Assembly: GCF_050436995.1 (NCBI RefSeq)
Contig: NC_134747.1
Coordinates: forward strand, 10,299,501 to 10,363,500
Length of the DNA stretch: 64,000 bases
Source of the DNA: Anticarsia gemmatalis
Taxonomy: Eukaryota; Arthropoda; Insecta; Lepidoptera; Erebidae
Direction of reading: 5' to 3'
Of this stretch, positions 1 to 14,268 are shown piece after piece. The first letter of the stretch is position 1; the number at the start of each line of letters is the position of its first letter. The notes under the pieces are model-generated. The model made no database searches and was not told where the DNA came from. It saw only the letters and a program-made list of their open reading frames with translations. Both the position numbers and the translations under genes were made by a program.

Positions 1-3000
1 ATAATTAACCGGGTCGACAAAACCGATACATATCGCTCGTACAAAATACACGTATTAATGGGATTACCTGATACTGATTGAGGTACTCATGCGTGCGAAA
101 TAACGTTCATTTAGATGAAAACAATTTCAAATTGATATTAGGAGTGCCGTATTAATGTGTACGAACTTTCACATTTACGCTCGGATTAAAAAGTAAAAGA
201 GTTCACGTTAATTTATTTACTTAGGACGTAGAGGATACACGATTAGAAATAATTACTTTTAATTTGTATTTCTGTTTTGATATTTTGTAGAACACAATTT
301 ATAAAATAAATCTTGTATAATTTGCTTGTCGATGAGGTTAATTAGTTTTCTTTACAAGGTTTATATTTTGTCGCGAGAACTTGTTACAATCGACCGTTGA
401 TTACTACGATTGTGTGTTCTACTGAATTCGAGATGTTTACTTTGTATAGCTTTCTTCTTATTTTGAGACATTTTACTATAATAGAAGATAGCTGGTTATA
501 ATTGAGCAATAGTGTACATATATGGTGCAATAAAAACGGCAGTCGGAGCCAACAGATGGAGTCGGTGTCGTGATCGTTAGAGGTTCCAACTCGAAGTCTG
601 TTACAATAATAGCGAAGCGCAGCGGAACAATAACGTTCCTAATCACACTAAGTTCGCTCATTACCCTGTCTCCGCCTCAGTTCCATTCAACTTGATATAT
701 AGCCGCCACTATTGTTCCTTATTAAACCTTATTAGGCAACGTTGGTTTCGCATAAGCTTATAACCATTTATCTTGCCGGATTCTTGTAATGGATACTTGT
801 GGGACCTAAATCTTTTTTTGTTTCACTTAGAACAATGATAAATTCCTTTTCAAAACCAATTCAACGACCTTTTTTACTGCCAAATAGCGAAAAAAAGAGT
901 GCTTTTCTCGGATTCAGTTATTGTTACGTTCACAAGTTAATGCCCAAATATAGACAAATCCTTTTGTATACCTACTGTGTTGAATTGTGTGCACTAAGTA
1001 ATAGTCGACTTCCCAGGTCATGAATAGCGTATAGAAAAATATTCGGAAATGCAATATTCAAATGTTATACGGTGTTTATCTTGCTTGTTTGCTGAGTAAA
1101 TTACTACGGCGCACAGTTTTAAATTAAAATTTTCTTCCGTGAATGCTATAAGCGTAGAGTGCAGTTTTCTGTAATCATTCCGTGGAGCCCAACAAGCCGC
1201 GCACTATTAAAAAGGCAACCGTTTTATTTGAAATTCAGTATTTTCTCACTGAATAAGTTATGAAAAAAACTTGTTTTTGAAACACTTTTGCGCAATATAT
1301 TTTTCATACAAAAAACGGTAACATTACATACTTGATATAATATAAATTGTGTAGGTTTGTGACAGGATGTGTGGGTGGATAGACAGCCGCAGGATACTAA
1401 ATGTGACGTAAAAGATGGTACGTCCACATTTCAGTGATGTTTTTTAATAGAAAAAAACACTATCTATCTACATTATGAAAACTAAAAGACGAGCGATTAG
1501 GTTTAATTTGTCGCAGAGTATAAATTGCAGAAGCGTCCGTGAGTAAAGAGGCCGAAACTCCGTCCTTGCGCCATTGGAAAAAGCGAAACTTAAAGTGGGT
1601 CAGCTATCCACTATCTTGCAAAAGTGTCACAAGTCAAATGAGGGAAGAAAAGTGACCGCAGAAATATGGCTTCTTACAACCACTTTTTCTGGCCTCACTT
1701 CAAAAAGCTGTTACAGAGATAGAACGACTCATCGTATGTTAGCTAGTTCAATTCTCTTAAGAGACAAATATTATATGACTTTTCCTTCATCTTTTCAACT
1801 TATCAGTTGGTTCAATGGATAGAAACATATGTGTTTATTAAGTTCAAGCCATTTATTGACCTAACATTTAACAAATATGTTTTAATTAAGTTTTTACTCA
1901 ACTCTTCGTCTCTTCGACTGTAGACTACATATACTTAAATAGATGGTTCAACCATAATTATAATAAAATAAAATGTAAAACAATGTCATAGGCAATGATT
2001 TATTGAAATAAGCGCAAAGCTCGTTATTACTTCATTAACGGTACTGATCGATAGCTTAAATTGTTCGAACCAGGGAGATATAAGTTCGAGCCAATAAAAC
2101 TTGTGATCGGTCGGTGGACCGACGCCCGCAGAGCCATTTCCATATTAATTGCACCCATAATATTCATGCAAACTTTCTACTCGGAGATATTATGGGAAAT
2201 TACGTAATAGATGGCGACAGTTAAGTGCTTTTAGCCTTTGAGATTTTTTCTGTGTCGCAGTAAATCACGTAGCCTTTTCAGCTCTTTAACTTTATGAGCA
2301 AAGTGTACGTTTTCAAGATAGTTTACGTGCAGTGTTCGTACTCAGACGGCTTACTCTACGTTTCAAGTCCTGTATAAGTTTAAATATAAATTTACCATTT
2401 TCGTGCTTATAATTTATTTAAAGAATATGACGAGCGAATATACAATATATTAAAAGAGATAATAAGGTTGATTAATTGAACAATTGCGTCATTAAACGCT
2501 CACGAACTCAATTTTAGCTGGTTTTATTTTTTAAAACAGATTTTGTTATAATAATATGTTCATACGTTGTATATATTAAATTTTTCCATTTGGTTCATTC
2601 CATAAATTTTTCCCCGATTTTAATAAGGTAATGCCAGGAACTAGAGCGGCAGCGTCGGAAAAATATTTTACTATTATCCTATGGATACTTTCTTTCTCAA
2701 ACGTTTAGAAGCTAAAGTATCACACACAGACACAGAGCGGTCAAACTTATAACATCCTTTATTTTCGTCGGGAGTTACAAAACAAACACCTCTATTACAT
2801 ATTTGGCAATCTACTGCATGCAATATCTATTTGCTAGCTATTTCATTACAACTGTAACATAAAACATATTTCAGTGTATTATTCCATACATTTCAAAGCT
2901 CGGTACAAAGCTATTTATTCATATGAATGAGCAGCACCTAAATTACGTAAAATGGCGGCACCTTTCTGACTGTTTGTTATTACCACTTAAAATTCAGCTT

Positions 3001-6000
3001 CCATTACTAAGGAAAAACATTAAAACAATAAACGCTACAGAGAACAGTTTAAAACGAAACCAATCCATTACGGTTTGCCTTTTCAAATATTTATTCATGT
3101 TTTAATACGAAAACGTGCCTACTACAAAATTTAACTTTCAATTATGAAAATTTGAATGCTGTACGCACACATTAAAAATGGTTGTAAAGCAATCGTTTTA
3201 ACGAGAACATTTGGAAGTATAATAATTAAAAGCAAATAAGTCTGGAGGATTAATAAGACCAAATACAAAGGAAAATTTAATTTTGCGAATAGGGAGTTTT
3301 AAGCTATCTTTGGTAAACATAGATAGATGTTATAGAGGTTATAGGTACCTATGTACATATATTCTTACCATTAGTAAGGTCGTCCAACAATGTTCATACA
3401 AATTCGGATTCATATTCGATCCTCTAAAACTTTACCTTGATGTTAGTGTCCTCTAGTCGTACTTTATTAACCCTTTTAAAAATTAATATACTTTTTTCGT
3501 ATTATGAACAAGACCCTAAAGTTAAGCCGTGTTTAATTATTCAAAACACGTTAATGAGAGTTGTATTTATTGCTCTTTTAGAAGGCCTTTTAGTGATTAG
3601 CCCTCATACACCGCGCCCCGCACGGCTGAATAATCCACTCGCATTCAGAACAAACTTGTGAATAGTAGGTACTTACGTTCTCCCTTCATTGAATACAAAT
3701 ACGAACGAACGTTACTTTATACACCTACCTACGTATTTACGTAGTACAAGACTCGATGGCGTGTTAAGCGATGCCGTTTAGGCTATTAAAAAATTCCACA
3801 TCATTGCCCGTTGAAGTTCGTAAACGATTTCGCGATCATTCCCCGACTTAATCAGGGCAAGGCACTACCTGACAGGCGTAGGCGACGCCGGTAACAATGA
3901 CAAATAGCGAACACTTTTCTGCTTCTTTCACTTTCCTATATTAACACAGAAACAACTTCGCTGCGAAAAATACACTCTATATTTAAAAGTCCGGAGCTGG
4001 GCACGTAAAAGTATAGTCTGCAAAGTTTGTTCTGTGCCCAATATCCGAGATCCGTCAGTGTTGACTGATTCCAATGAAACATTTTATGAACATTTCCTTT
4101 ATATACTAGGTTTTTTTCCTTATTATTTTCTGACGTGGCTTACAAAATAAGCTTCTTTGCAGATTTTTCCCTAACATAACATAGCTGCATGTACTCTGTA
4201 TTGTGTTTTATCTACCTATTCTGTATTCTTATTTGGAAACGTTATTATTCAACAGTTTACTCCTACGAATGTTGTTGTTTTAGAATATCCAATGCATACA
4301 TAAAATACTTCCTTTGAAAATATATGATCGTTAAGTTCACCATTTCATGATAGAGAGAACATAGCAACACTTGTTCTTTACAGTAGAATTTCCAGGTAAC
4401 AGTTTCTTTTATAAAATATTTGGCATTCATAATCCATTTCAGGCCAGACTTGATAATATTGTACAGAATTCTAAAAGCGAATTTTAAATTTTCGCTTGGT
4501 ACAGAAAAGGTGTAGGTAAAAGAAAAAAGCTATTCATTAGTGTTCCAGTGAAAACATTGGTAGAGGGTTTTAACTCGGAAAAGTTTGGTGAATTTTTCAT
4601 GTAAGCCTAATAAAATTACTTCCTAAAAGACCTGTATTCCACCCCGGGGCAACATAAAAGGGTAAAAGAGCCTTTGCTGGCAGCTACTAATTAATAAATA
4701 TACATACCTACTCCCCAGAAGATTAAATTAGCTCTGTATAACGTTAAAACAACGCTTTAACAAATTCTAAGTACAAGCTTTTCCGAGCAGTTAAATCAAG
4801 GAAATAATGTTGATGAAGTTTATGTTAATACTGTAAATAGAGTTTGTCGACTGGGAACTGATGACAAACATAGTTATAGTTTGTGGAATAATGAATCGTA
4901 TCCAGTGGGATATAAATAGCTCAGTTTTGCGTATTTACAGCGAGTACTAACGCGAACGGCTGGGCGCGCTCATTGTTAGAACATAATATTTAAGCTGGAA
5001 CTGGAATAATTTAGTTTGAAGCAAATACGGATTCATATGGTTTGTTCAGTACATGAAATAGATGAGCTGAAGCTTAAATAATTCTAACTAAACAGAGGAA
5101 ACAGTACTGTTGTGTGATTGCCGGCGTAACACTTATTACTTATTTACCAGTGTATTCTAAACTAAATTGTTGTAAGTAGACTAAAGCGCCCATATTAACT
5201 TAGTCACTTAGTTTGATGACCAAATCTTCATCTTTCACCTGCACCAAACGATTTATCAATAAATTGGTCAATCAATCAATAAATTATCGGTCTTTGGAAT
5301 ATATCTGTTATGAACACTGAGCATAATATATAAATAATACAGCCACCCTACATTTGTCAGTTTTAATTATTCTTCGTGGATGAATATCTAAAGTGATAAA
5401 TGTTAATGCTTTTACGATTAGTCTCACCGTAAAGGGACCCAAACTCAAGGGAGGAATTACATGAGCTTTGTTGAGGTCGGACCGGTATCATACATATTAT
5501 ATTACTTCCATATGAGTAACCTCAGAAATTATCTTCTTAATCTTTTATGTATTTTTGTGTTCGCTACAAAAGCTGAATCGAAATCATATTTTTGTACAAT
5601 TGCATTAACATTGTAAATGTTATTATGCGGTCAATCAATTTGTTTAATTACTCGCATAATTTGGACTGTCGCTGCCGCTGCCGCATCACTGCTATACAAT
5701 GAGGGAACCAACCTCTCATTACCGATAACTCCATTAATTCCCAATAATATAAAAACAAATTGTTATGAAACAAAACCCTTAATAATGCAAAGTGCAGCAA
5801 GTTAATAAAGTTTTAAACGGTCTTATAGTTTGTAATTAACTTGGAAAGCCGGCACTATACAAAAGAGACACGTTTTCTTAACTGAGCGACACCGTTATTG
5901 CAGCTATTTGCAAGACTTACTCGCAGTATTAATGGAGGAAAATGTCGCTTTCAAATCGAATCTAAGCATTGAATTTCAAACTAAATGTTTTGAAACTGAA

Positions 6001-9000
6001 TAAAGAGTCAATATAAATGCTGATACTGTACGGCTTTATCAAATGATGTATACAATCGTATGTTTACGATTACGATTTTATACATGGTTTTAAAGCTTAT
6101 CAGTTGAATCCTTAGAATTTATTATATAAGGATTTTTACCATCACCAAACAAAATAATTCAGCAAAACTTTTCTTTTAAAGTTTCGTCCAGGATCCAGCT
6201 TAATCTTCAGCAAACTACAGTACAATACACGTTCATTTTGCGATGCTAATCAAGACTTTAAAATATTTCAAAGTGTTGGAAACTTCTGTTCTTGTCCTAC
6301 ATTCGGCTCATGAATATTCGCACGCTGCTCTGCCGTCTTGTTTGCTCATTTTAATATTCTTAATATGGAGAAAGAAAGAAAAGTATATTCACGTAACGAG
6401 GGTCGTGTCGGATGATGAAGACTATCATATTTTTCAAAGCACACGTTTCGTGCATTTCAGCTGGCCCAATTTTTTGCTTCCGCCGCTGTGGGCAATTACA
6501 AAATACCGGATGAGAGCGAGCCAGCGGCTTGAATAAACTTTTAAGCTTCACCTATACAAACAAAAACCTTGTTGTTTTTAACGTAGCTTTTTTAGATTAT
6601 GTATTAGTTAGAATTATAAAACGCCTGAACTTTAAAACTCGACCTTATTGAACTAATTGTGGTTTTACATACTATTTACTTTTTATATTCTAAATGTGAG
6701 TAATAAGGCTTTGATACAGTTTTCCAAACAGTATTATCTCCAAAAAGCTTAGGTAAAAATAAACTATAGATCAATTTACTGTGGAACTACATTTATAGTT
6801 TTCACGACTATTTGACTTCTGCAGGATGTTTAATGTTACCGATTGACTGGCCTGCATATATCAAACCGACAAACAAATCACTCGAATACAACTACGAACA
6901 AGAACAATGTAAAAATATTTCTATTCATAACACAATTCAAAATCCCACTGAAAATGAATATCTGAAATACACGAAATCCATTTTCAAAGTTGTAGAGCAA
7001 ATATAGCTCTTCCGCATTTATTATGCAGTGTCAACACCCTACGTCCCGCCGCACACTAGTGATACACCTTCAGCAAAAACTGCCACATGTTCTACACCGA
7101 ATACTAAGTTTGTGTATAAAGTTACTTACGACTTCACACTGCTCAGTACAAGTTTAGGTTTGTTTCATCTGTCTGTGAATAGACGCTACTAAAGTTATCA
7201 ACGGCGTAAAGCTTTAAAGGAAATTAACGAAACAATAGAATGTGAGTTAGATGAGATACCATAATGGCAGTTTGTTTGTTATACTTATAAATACTGTGTG
7301 TGTTGCGTGATCTACAGGATTCATAGATTTAAATTTTACTCTAATGTCCAAAAGAATGGTTAAATATTTGAACGAATATTTTCTAAAATCTTTTTTAAAT
7401 CAATATTTTTGAATAGTACATATTTTTTTAACTTCATGCTCAGTTTTCTTTTTCAACATCATTAAGCTAAAAACAGGATTTTCGATAGGATGTTATACCT
7501 AGAAAACCTCTAAAGCATAAATGATTACGAAAGCAACCCATAAAATGGTAGTAAAAGAGTTATTACGGGTTCCGAGTACCTTCGATTTTATGTCAAAGGG
7601 TGTGGTCTTTCATTCTCAACATAAGCGGTCTGGAGTCAAATAGAACCTCCTGAGTGATAAGCAAGATAGTTAACCGACTTTAATCATAATAAAGAATCCC
7701 GTCATCCGAGATGGCAGATCCCAACTTCCAAGATTACTACTATTGCCTATAAATTCTACCGTCTTCTGAGTATTCTCATTGTCACATAATTTTACAGTAG
7801 ATATATTTTCCTTATTTTCATTTTATAACCTGCTGTTATACTTTTTGTTTGGCAGGATTACTTGTCGGTAAACAAAAAGTTCATAAATCTTGTATAAGGC
7901 CGGTGGCCCATCCGAGTTGTGCTCCAGTAGGGCACTGCCGGGCTTTCTACCCTGCACATTATGGTGTTTAGGAGACCGCTGGGACTAACCCGCGGGCGAC
8001 ACAACACGACTTAGTGCACTCTCTCTTTCTTTAAGATTACCCAATACCCACTACAGTAAATATGGTAACTGCGCAGGACAAATGAAAGCTTCTTCATCAA
8101 TAATACTGAAACTGGTCGTATAAATGTATGATTTCGAGGAATAAAAACTGAATATCTTTTAAAATCATCTCAGGCAGATTTATTTTCAAGTTAGGTTAAG
8201 GTATAAAATGCATGTTGACAGCGTTGTAAGCCATCAAAGGACTCCTAGAGCTTACTCGATGTCATACAGTGTAAAATATCAAAGAACTTGTTGCGCCACA
8301 CTGAAGGATCTTCATTTCCGTAAGCGTATGGGAATAGCTTAAGTATGACGTCTCATATATCACCACTGTACGCTAACTTCCTAAAATAAACTAAATAATT
8401 TCAGATGATGGGTGCTTACCACGACATAATGTTCAGTTTCAATTTGTCATAAACAACGGGCAAACACGTATTTTTTATTTCAGTTTTCATTTTTCAAACC
8501 ACATAAAATAGAAAACTCAATAACGAGAGTTCGTGAGCAAAATTTTAAAACTTTCCACCAACAAATTTCGTAGTTTTTATAGAATCAGCCAAAAATACTG
8601 CTTAACGCGAAAGCTAAAAAATACAACGAAATGCCAAAAATTGTTTAGAGTGGCCCGCTCTCCCCTTTATTCATCGTCAAACTTTTTGATAGGTTTATTT
8701 TTCATTTCGTTCCAGTTCAGGCGGTGCAAATTTTGCTCATCCAGTTTCTACAAATGTTTGGAGCATTCGTTTCCGGTTCCTAGCTGAGGGCAGGACAACT
8801 CCCCGAGGTGTCTGTGCTCGTAAATCCAGGTTTGAATGTTTGTTTATGCATACTGCGGACCTTGGGGATTCTGCAAGCCGTAGTTTCGACAAATATAAAA
8901 TACGTGATAAGTAGGCACCCTTTCACTTAACCGATGGTTCTCGATACGATTGCTGAGTAATCGATAAAAAAAAATTATCTTCTGAAAGTGTTCACATTAC

Positions 9001-9464
9001 AGTTCCTTTGAAGTAAACATTTATATTCTAATATCACAATATATTTACTTAAGTATTTTTATACTACTCATAGAACAAAGAGAAAGATTATAAAAAATTG
9101 TCTCGTGTATAAATATTTAGGTACAAGGCTTTTATCCTTAGATAACGGGTCGTTTCTCACAGAAATATACGTTTCGAAACGATATTACAATTTATTTTCC
9201 TTTTTTAATCTTTTTTATCTCAACGCTAAAGCGGATGAAACGTATTTATATTAAATTTTAGACCGTAATTTATGTACTTCCCGTCCGTTTTAGGCGTAAT
9301 CTAAAATGTTTTACTTATTCTCTCTTTTCGTTGTTCAAATCTGTATCAAATCTGAAGGAGTGAAAAATAAATGTAACGTCTAATTGAAGTTCAATGAATT
9401 GCAAAAGACTTTCTAGGGTTTAGTAAATGCTATTTACTATGCGTAAATACGGGTAGATGGCGGC
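1..9464. other. Gene-poor stretch, no gene recognised
   Basis: No reading frame here looks like a protein exon: all are under 100 codons, AT-rich and without recognisable family motifs. The sequence is mostly AT-rich. A GC-rich patch at about 7,895-8,040 looks like part of an interspersed repeat that I cannot name. An ATCAATCA word (TGATTGAT on the minus strand) sits at 5,271-5,278. It could be intergenic DNA or a long intron of a gene outside the window. Confidence 0.6.
2640..2770 (-). repeat. Possible degenerate interspersed repeat
   Basis: Read on the minus strand this has a TTTGACCGCTCTGTG core, a GT-rich run, then a 'scTTCTAAACG'-like segment. I recall that order from dispersed repeats in lepidopteran genomes. 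No terminal structures or target duplication were identified, so the call rests on recollection of the pattern only. Confidence 0.3.
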
Positions 9465-9600
9465 AATAAAAAGCGATGCGAGTGCGTGTGCGAATGCGGA
9501 GCCCAAGCGATAAATCGCGTCGCGCGGCCGTGATTCATGGGCGAGCCCGGGACGACCCTGGATTACGCGCCCGCCCGTTTGTTGATTACCACTGCTATCA
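9465..9600. other. CpG-rich island in an AT-rich desert
   Basis: This stretch is rich in CG dinucleotides and G+C, with many GCG and CGCG words, in contrast to its AT-rich surroundings. It contains no convincing exon. It may be a promoter of an unseen transcript or a conserved regulatory element. That is inference from composition only. Confidence 0.3.
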
Positions 9601-10344
9601 TTTTATTAAATACTGAATTAGGTACGCGAAGATAACTGATAATTACATGCCTTCATATCATTAGAATGTTTGTTTGTCTTATTTCATAGTGCTCATTATT
9701 TTTTGCTGTACCAAATTACTTACAAACTCCATTAGATGAATACTTTTTGAACACGATAGATAAAACGTAATTGAACAGACTCCACATAATGAAAACGACA
9801 ATACTTCAAAAAGTTATTCCAGCATTATCCCGAGGCACGAGAGGGGCGAGCGAAAAATCGAATGTCAAAATTTGATTGATGGCGAGTTCGTCCCAGCCGA
9901 CGACTCTTGCCAAATTTTCGGCCGCACCGTCATGGGCAAACAATAGCTGCGTCACTGTAACCCCTAGCGTCATTGTGTTAGAAACTAGCAATTAAACGTT
10001 GACAGATAAATTGGAACAGCGTGTCAGCAAAATATGAACAGTCAGAGGAATGATTCTTGATATAACATGCAAGGGAAATAAGAAAGAATCTACAGTAAAC
10101 CTACCTACAATGTAAATCTCTATACTTTCAAAATTTTCTTTATTCTATATAACCCTAAACATTTTACAATTCCAAACACCTTTTCTAGCTATCAAATGTA
10201 TGTAAACTGAAAAATGTCGCTTATTTCAAATGCTTTCTAAGATAAAACGAGACTGAGTTTTAACCAATATTATCTGAGGAAAATCGTTACAAATCTGTGA
10301 TTGGTATCCGAAAAGCGTCGATCAGGCCAATACCATCCGGCGTT

Positions 10345-10424
10345 CTTTGGGTCCCGATTGAAAGAGGCTCCGACCAAAGCTTCGCGCGTGTCCTTCGATC
10401 TCTTTGTGATCTCGCTCTTTGATC
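10345..10424. promoter_or_regulatory. Candidate TCF/Pangolin site cluster
   Basis: Within 80 bp there are CTTTGG (10,345), ACCAAAGC (10,373, reverse GCTTTGGT), CTTCGATC (10,393), CTTTGTGAT (10,402) and a perfect CTTTGATC core (10,417-10,424). TCF/LEF family HMG domains bind CTTTGAT/A. Clustering of several near-matches is what Wnt-responsive enhancers show, but nothing here proves function. Confidence 0.3.
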
Positions 10425-13400
10425 TACGGCTATAGGTGCCGCTTATTCCAAATTCCTTTCACCTTTGACCATTCTTTTTCTTTATTTCGACGGGTTTTTG
10501 ACGCTTCAAGGCACAAATGTGACGGTTGCTGAGCTTAACGGATAAATGTGCGATATATGTACATACCTATACGTGTATAGTTTCGCTGTGAACCCGTTCC
10601 TTTTCACGATTTAAATAAATGCGGAGTAAGATATATACCTATTATTAATATTTACGTATTCTCGGATTATGTCAAAGCAACGAAATAGCAAATCTTTAAG
10701 CGATAACGAGTATAACGACCGGATGGTGTCAATTCACGTAGCCGCATCTTCGCTACGTCAGCCAATGTATGTGGTTAGGACCCTCGTACTCCAATACTGT
10801 GACAGAAACTACGTTACATGCAAAACGGTATACATTGTGCGTCGACTGTGGAGTATCTTATCAAATTAGACGATAGAACGTGCAGCGAGCTACGTAGTGG
10901 AATAGTAATCAAGTACCAATGTCGAGCGGAATACAAGTCGGACCGACACTAACTTCTCTCACGCTAAGGGGCTTGCGGTTGTTCGGTTGAGCTGACACTT
11001 TGATACCAATAGCGTTTAGCGAAGTCCTGCAGGAATAGTGAGAACTTTAGACTCTCAGTTCGGGATCCCTCCGTACATTTTCTTAGGTAACCGACACGTC
11101 AGTAGCAGACATCAACTCGAAAGTGAATTACCGCGAACGTAATACAATCTTGGGTACTTAACAGAATACGTGTGCGGAATACTGAGTACATGTAACAGTA
11201 TCGCTATTAAAGCAGGTCAACTCTTAGGAGGCTTCTCTTTCGTGCGTATATTGAAATAATAATGTAAAGGTTACTTATAGCAGTAAGTTGTTCGTTGAAT
11301 ATTATTTTGAAATATGATTGTTTTCGCAAATGTTATTCACAGTAGAGATGTAAGCGAGTCATAATTTAAAAAGTGCGGTCACGTCGCTCGCTCGCAAACG
11401 TCCTCGGTGAACGCTCAACGGCTTTCTGACTCGACAAATATCCATTTTGCTCAGTAACTGCCTCTTGTTCTTATAAGTTTCATGCTTACTGTCTCTTAAT
11501 GGCCACTGTTTGCTTGAATATTTTTATCTTGAAAATGTTGCACTATTTTCTCCGTTAACCTCATTACGTTAACGTGGGAAATAATGTAGCCTTTTTCGCG
11601 TCGTGGCTTCTTGTAAATGGTATGTAATCACTTGGCAAAGCTTCGTACGAAATGTATCTCAAAGCGCTCTGTACCGATCTTGGAAGATAACGGAGGAACG
11701 CTGTTTGTATTTAATAGTTATTTGTGTTCTGTTGAAATACGTATACAAAGAGCTTATGAGCGTAAGTAGAATTACAATTAGTGCTTAATTGTGTTTTGAA
11801 ACCGCATTCAAACGGAGTTTAAGGTGCAAGTAAACTTGTTCTATGCGTTTGCGAGTTGACAGCAAGCTTTTGTATCTCCTTTGAATAACTGGTATAAATA
11901 AAATAGGTTTAAAAATAATATACAGTTAGAGAGAGAAGATAATTATTAATTCCATTTGATTATGTTTTACTTGACTAGGTGTACCACCAATAAAATTTTG
12001 CTCGTAATACTAGAATAGGTTTTTTTTACCTTAAAACAAAAGAATGCACTTACAATACTACTATAAATGGATGTCTGAGCCGTGTTGTAATACTTAAAAC
12101 AGTCCAAAAGTCTAAATGTAGAAGTGGAGATGCCTAGTGTATTTTATTCAGGAGTTAAGAGGGCTGCGAGTACAGTGATGAATATTGAAGCCGCCGAGAT
12201 GGCTAAATAAAACATTGTGGTATGGAGGTTGAATATTATAACAGCGGTGTACCCTCCGGGCCAGCGACCCTCGCCACCGCTCACCGCTCAGCGCTCACCC
12301 TGGCTCGCCCTGACTCGCCCTGCCTCACCGCTACAGAACAATACACGGATTGTGAATAAAATTAAAAATATTACAAAGCGTCTAATTTTTTTCATTAAAA
12401 GGGTCGGCGGTGGTCTGTTGTTGAGGAAAATCTTTTGTAGAACGATGAAAGTACGTACACGTATTGTATGAAAACCTGCGTTGTACGAAACCTAAACAAA
12501 TACTGTCGATGTTTGAACTAGAGAGCAAACAGCTTCTACTTGCGGGATGTGAAGTCTCACTAATCACTTTTGAGAAATACAACGTTTACTGGAATGATAC
12601 ATTTTAGATTAGTTACTTAGTTAATTGGATGTAAAATTGGTATGTTTGTGGCAGTAATAACTGCGCAGTAGTTTCAGTCGGATTGCGGTATTACCTGCGA
12701 AATTTGCTTTATAAACGTCAAGTGTTGTTACTGCTGCAGCGCAATGAAACGAAATGGAAGGGAGACGCAGTGGGCGTGAGCTGGATGGAAATTGCAATAT
12801 CCGAGCAAGCTGAATTAGACCCGACACTCAGCTTAACTAGAAACGACTACGTCACCGCTGGAGACGCGGCACAATACAATATTTCATTTCTTCAAAAAGC
12901 CTTTGTTCTACGACATTTTAAAATGCATTTATTACGCACGGTTCTCTTCTAAAATGACAGTTTAATTTTGTTCATGAAATAATATGGCAAAAGTTTCACA
13001 GTATTTCATAATGCCTAAAGCGTAGTTACATTAGAGCATGAGCCGGAGATCCTACTCGCTTACTACAACTTTATAATACACTCTTAAACGACAGACGACT
13101 TTTAAATTGTTACAGCGAAGTAGATTCTTGTGTATTGCTTACAGTGTTCTAAGACAATATGAAAATAGTATCCGAAGCGGTGTTTTGTAACAGTAACATC
13201 AGTTAACTATAAATAACTAACCAATAAATTAAAGAAATAAGGATGCCTGCAAAAGAATTTTGTTTGTTTTATCCTTCTGAAATTGGATGAAATTGGATAG
13301 ATAAATCAAAACGTACGCCGCAGGTACGTGCTATCGCATCCAGTAGTGATCTTTATGTCGATAGCGCTAGGCCTGGTGGGAGATTGGATCGCACGAGCCA

Positions 13401-14240
13401 GCCTAACTAAACTTCATTAGTCAAGTTTGGATAACAGTGCGATGTCAGATTATGTCGTTAAGTATTAACTTGCAAATTTACATACGTTTAACTAACGGGG
13501 GATAGCATCGTACGTTCGTCGGCGAGGCGGCGCAGCACCTTGATTTATACCTACAACTTAATGCAAGATTTAACGCTAGGCATATCCGTTATATGAGGTT
13601 TTAAGACGAGAACGAGATAGAAACTCACTTACATAATTACTGAATTCAAAGTCGTTTTAAATTTCATTAAGTCGCGTACAAATATTGGTTTTACAAATTC
13701 AATTTAGATATGCAAAATAGAATGTGTTCGAGTCAAAACGGGTACCAAAAAGCCTGGCTGTGTTCCCGACAAAATGTCTTCGGCATACCTAAACGTCGCA
13801 GACGACGCAACACTTTGACAGTGTCCCCGGAGAGCAGATACCTCGATTCTCACTTAAACGAGAGCCTCGCATATTGTCTTATTCATACCTTGATAGAGAC
13901 GAACTATGGAAGTGCTCAAAACTATGCTCGCCCGTCACACACCTGAGTGTTGTCATATTATATTCAATAGATATTGATCTTACTCGTCACCTTCACCGCC
14001 CTTGCTCTTTCATATTGTATGTACTAATATATAGTAGAGCTAAAAGTGATCCTATTCGACCTAATATATTCTGAGAAACAATATATCTTTGTCACATGTG
14101 TAGGTACTAATTGAACAGGTCGACATAACCTTCATCATTTAAATCAATAATTTAACAATAACAGTTCGTAAATTTCAGTATGTCATGACAAAAAATCTAT
14201 GCTTAGTCGCACACAGCTGCCTAAAAGCTTTTTTAGGAAG

Positions 14241-14268
14241 CTGTCAGCAAATTGATTGATGATGACAG
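14241..14268. promoter_or_regulatory. Candidate Hth-Exd/Hox-Hth composite site
   Basis: CTGTCA (14,241-14,246) and TGACAG (14,263-14,268), the Meis/Homothorax recognition word in both orientations, flank TGATTGAT (14,253-14,260), the classic Pbx/Exd-Hox octamer. All three fall within 28 bp. The arrangement matches known trimeric Hox-Exd-Hth targets. The target gene is not visible. Confidence 0.4.
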
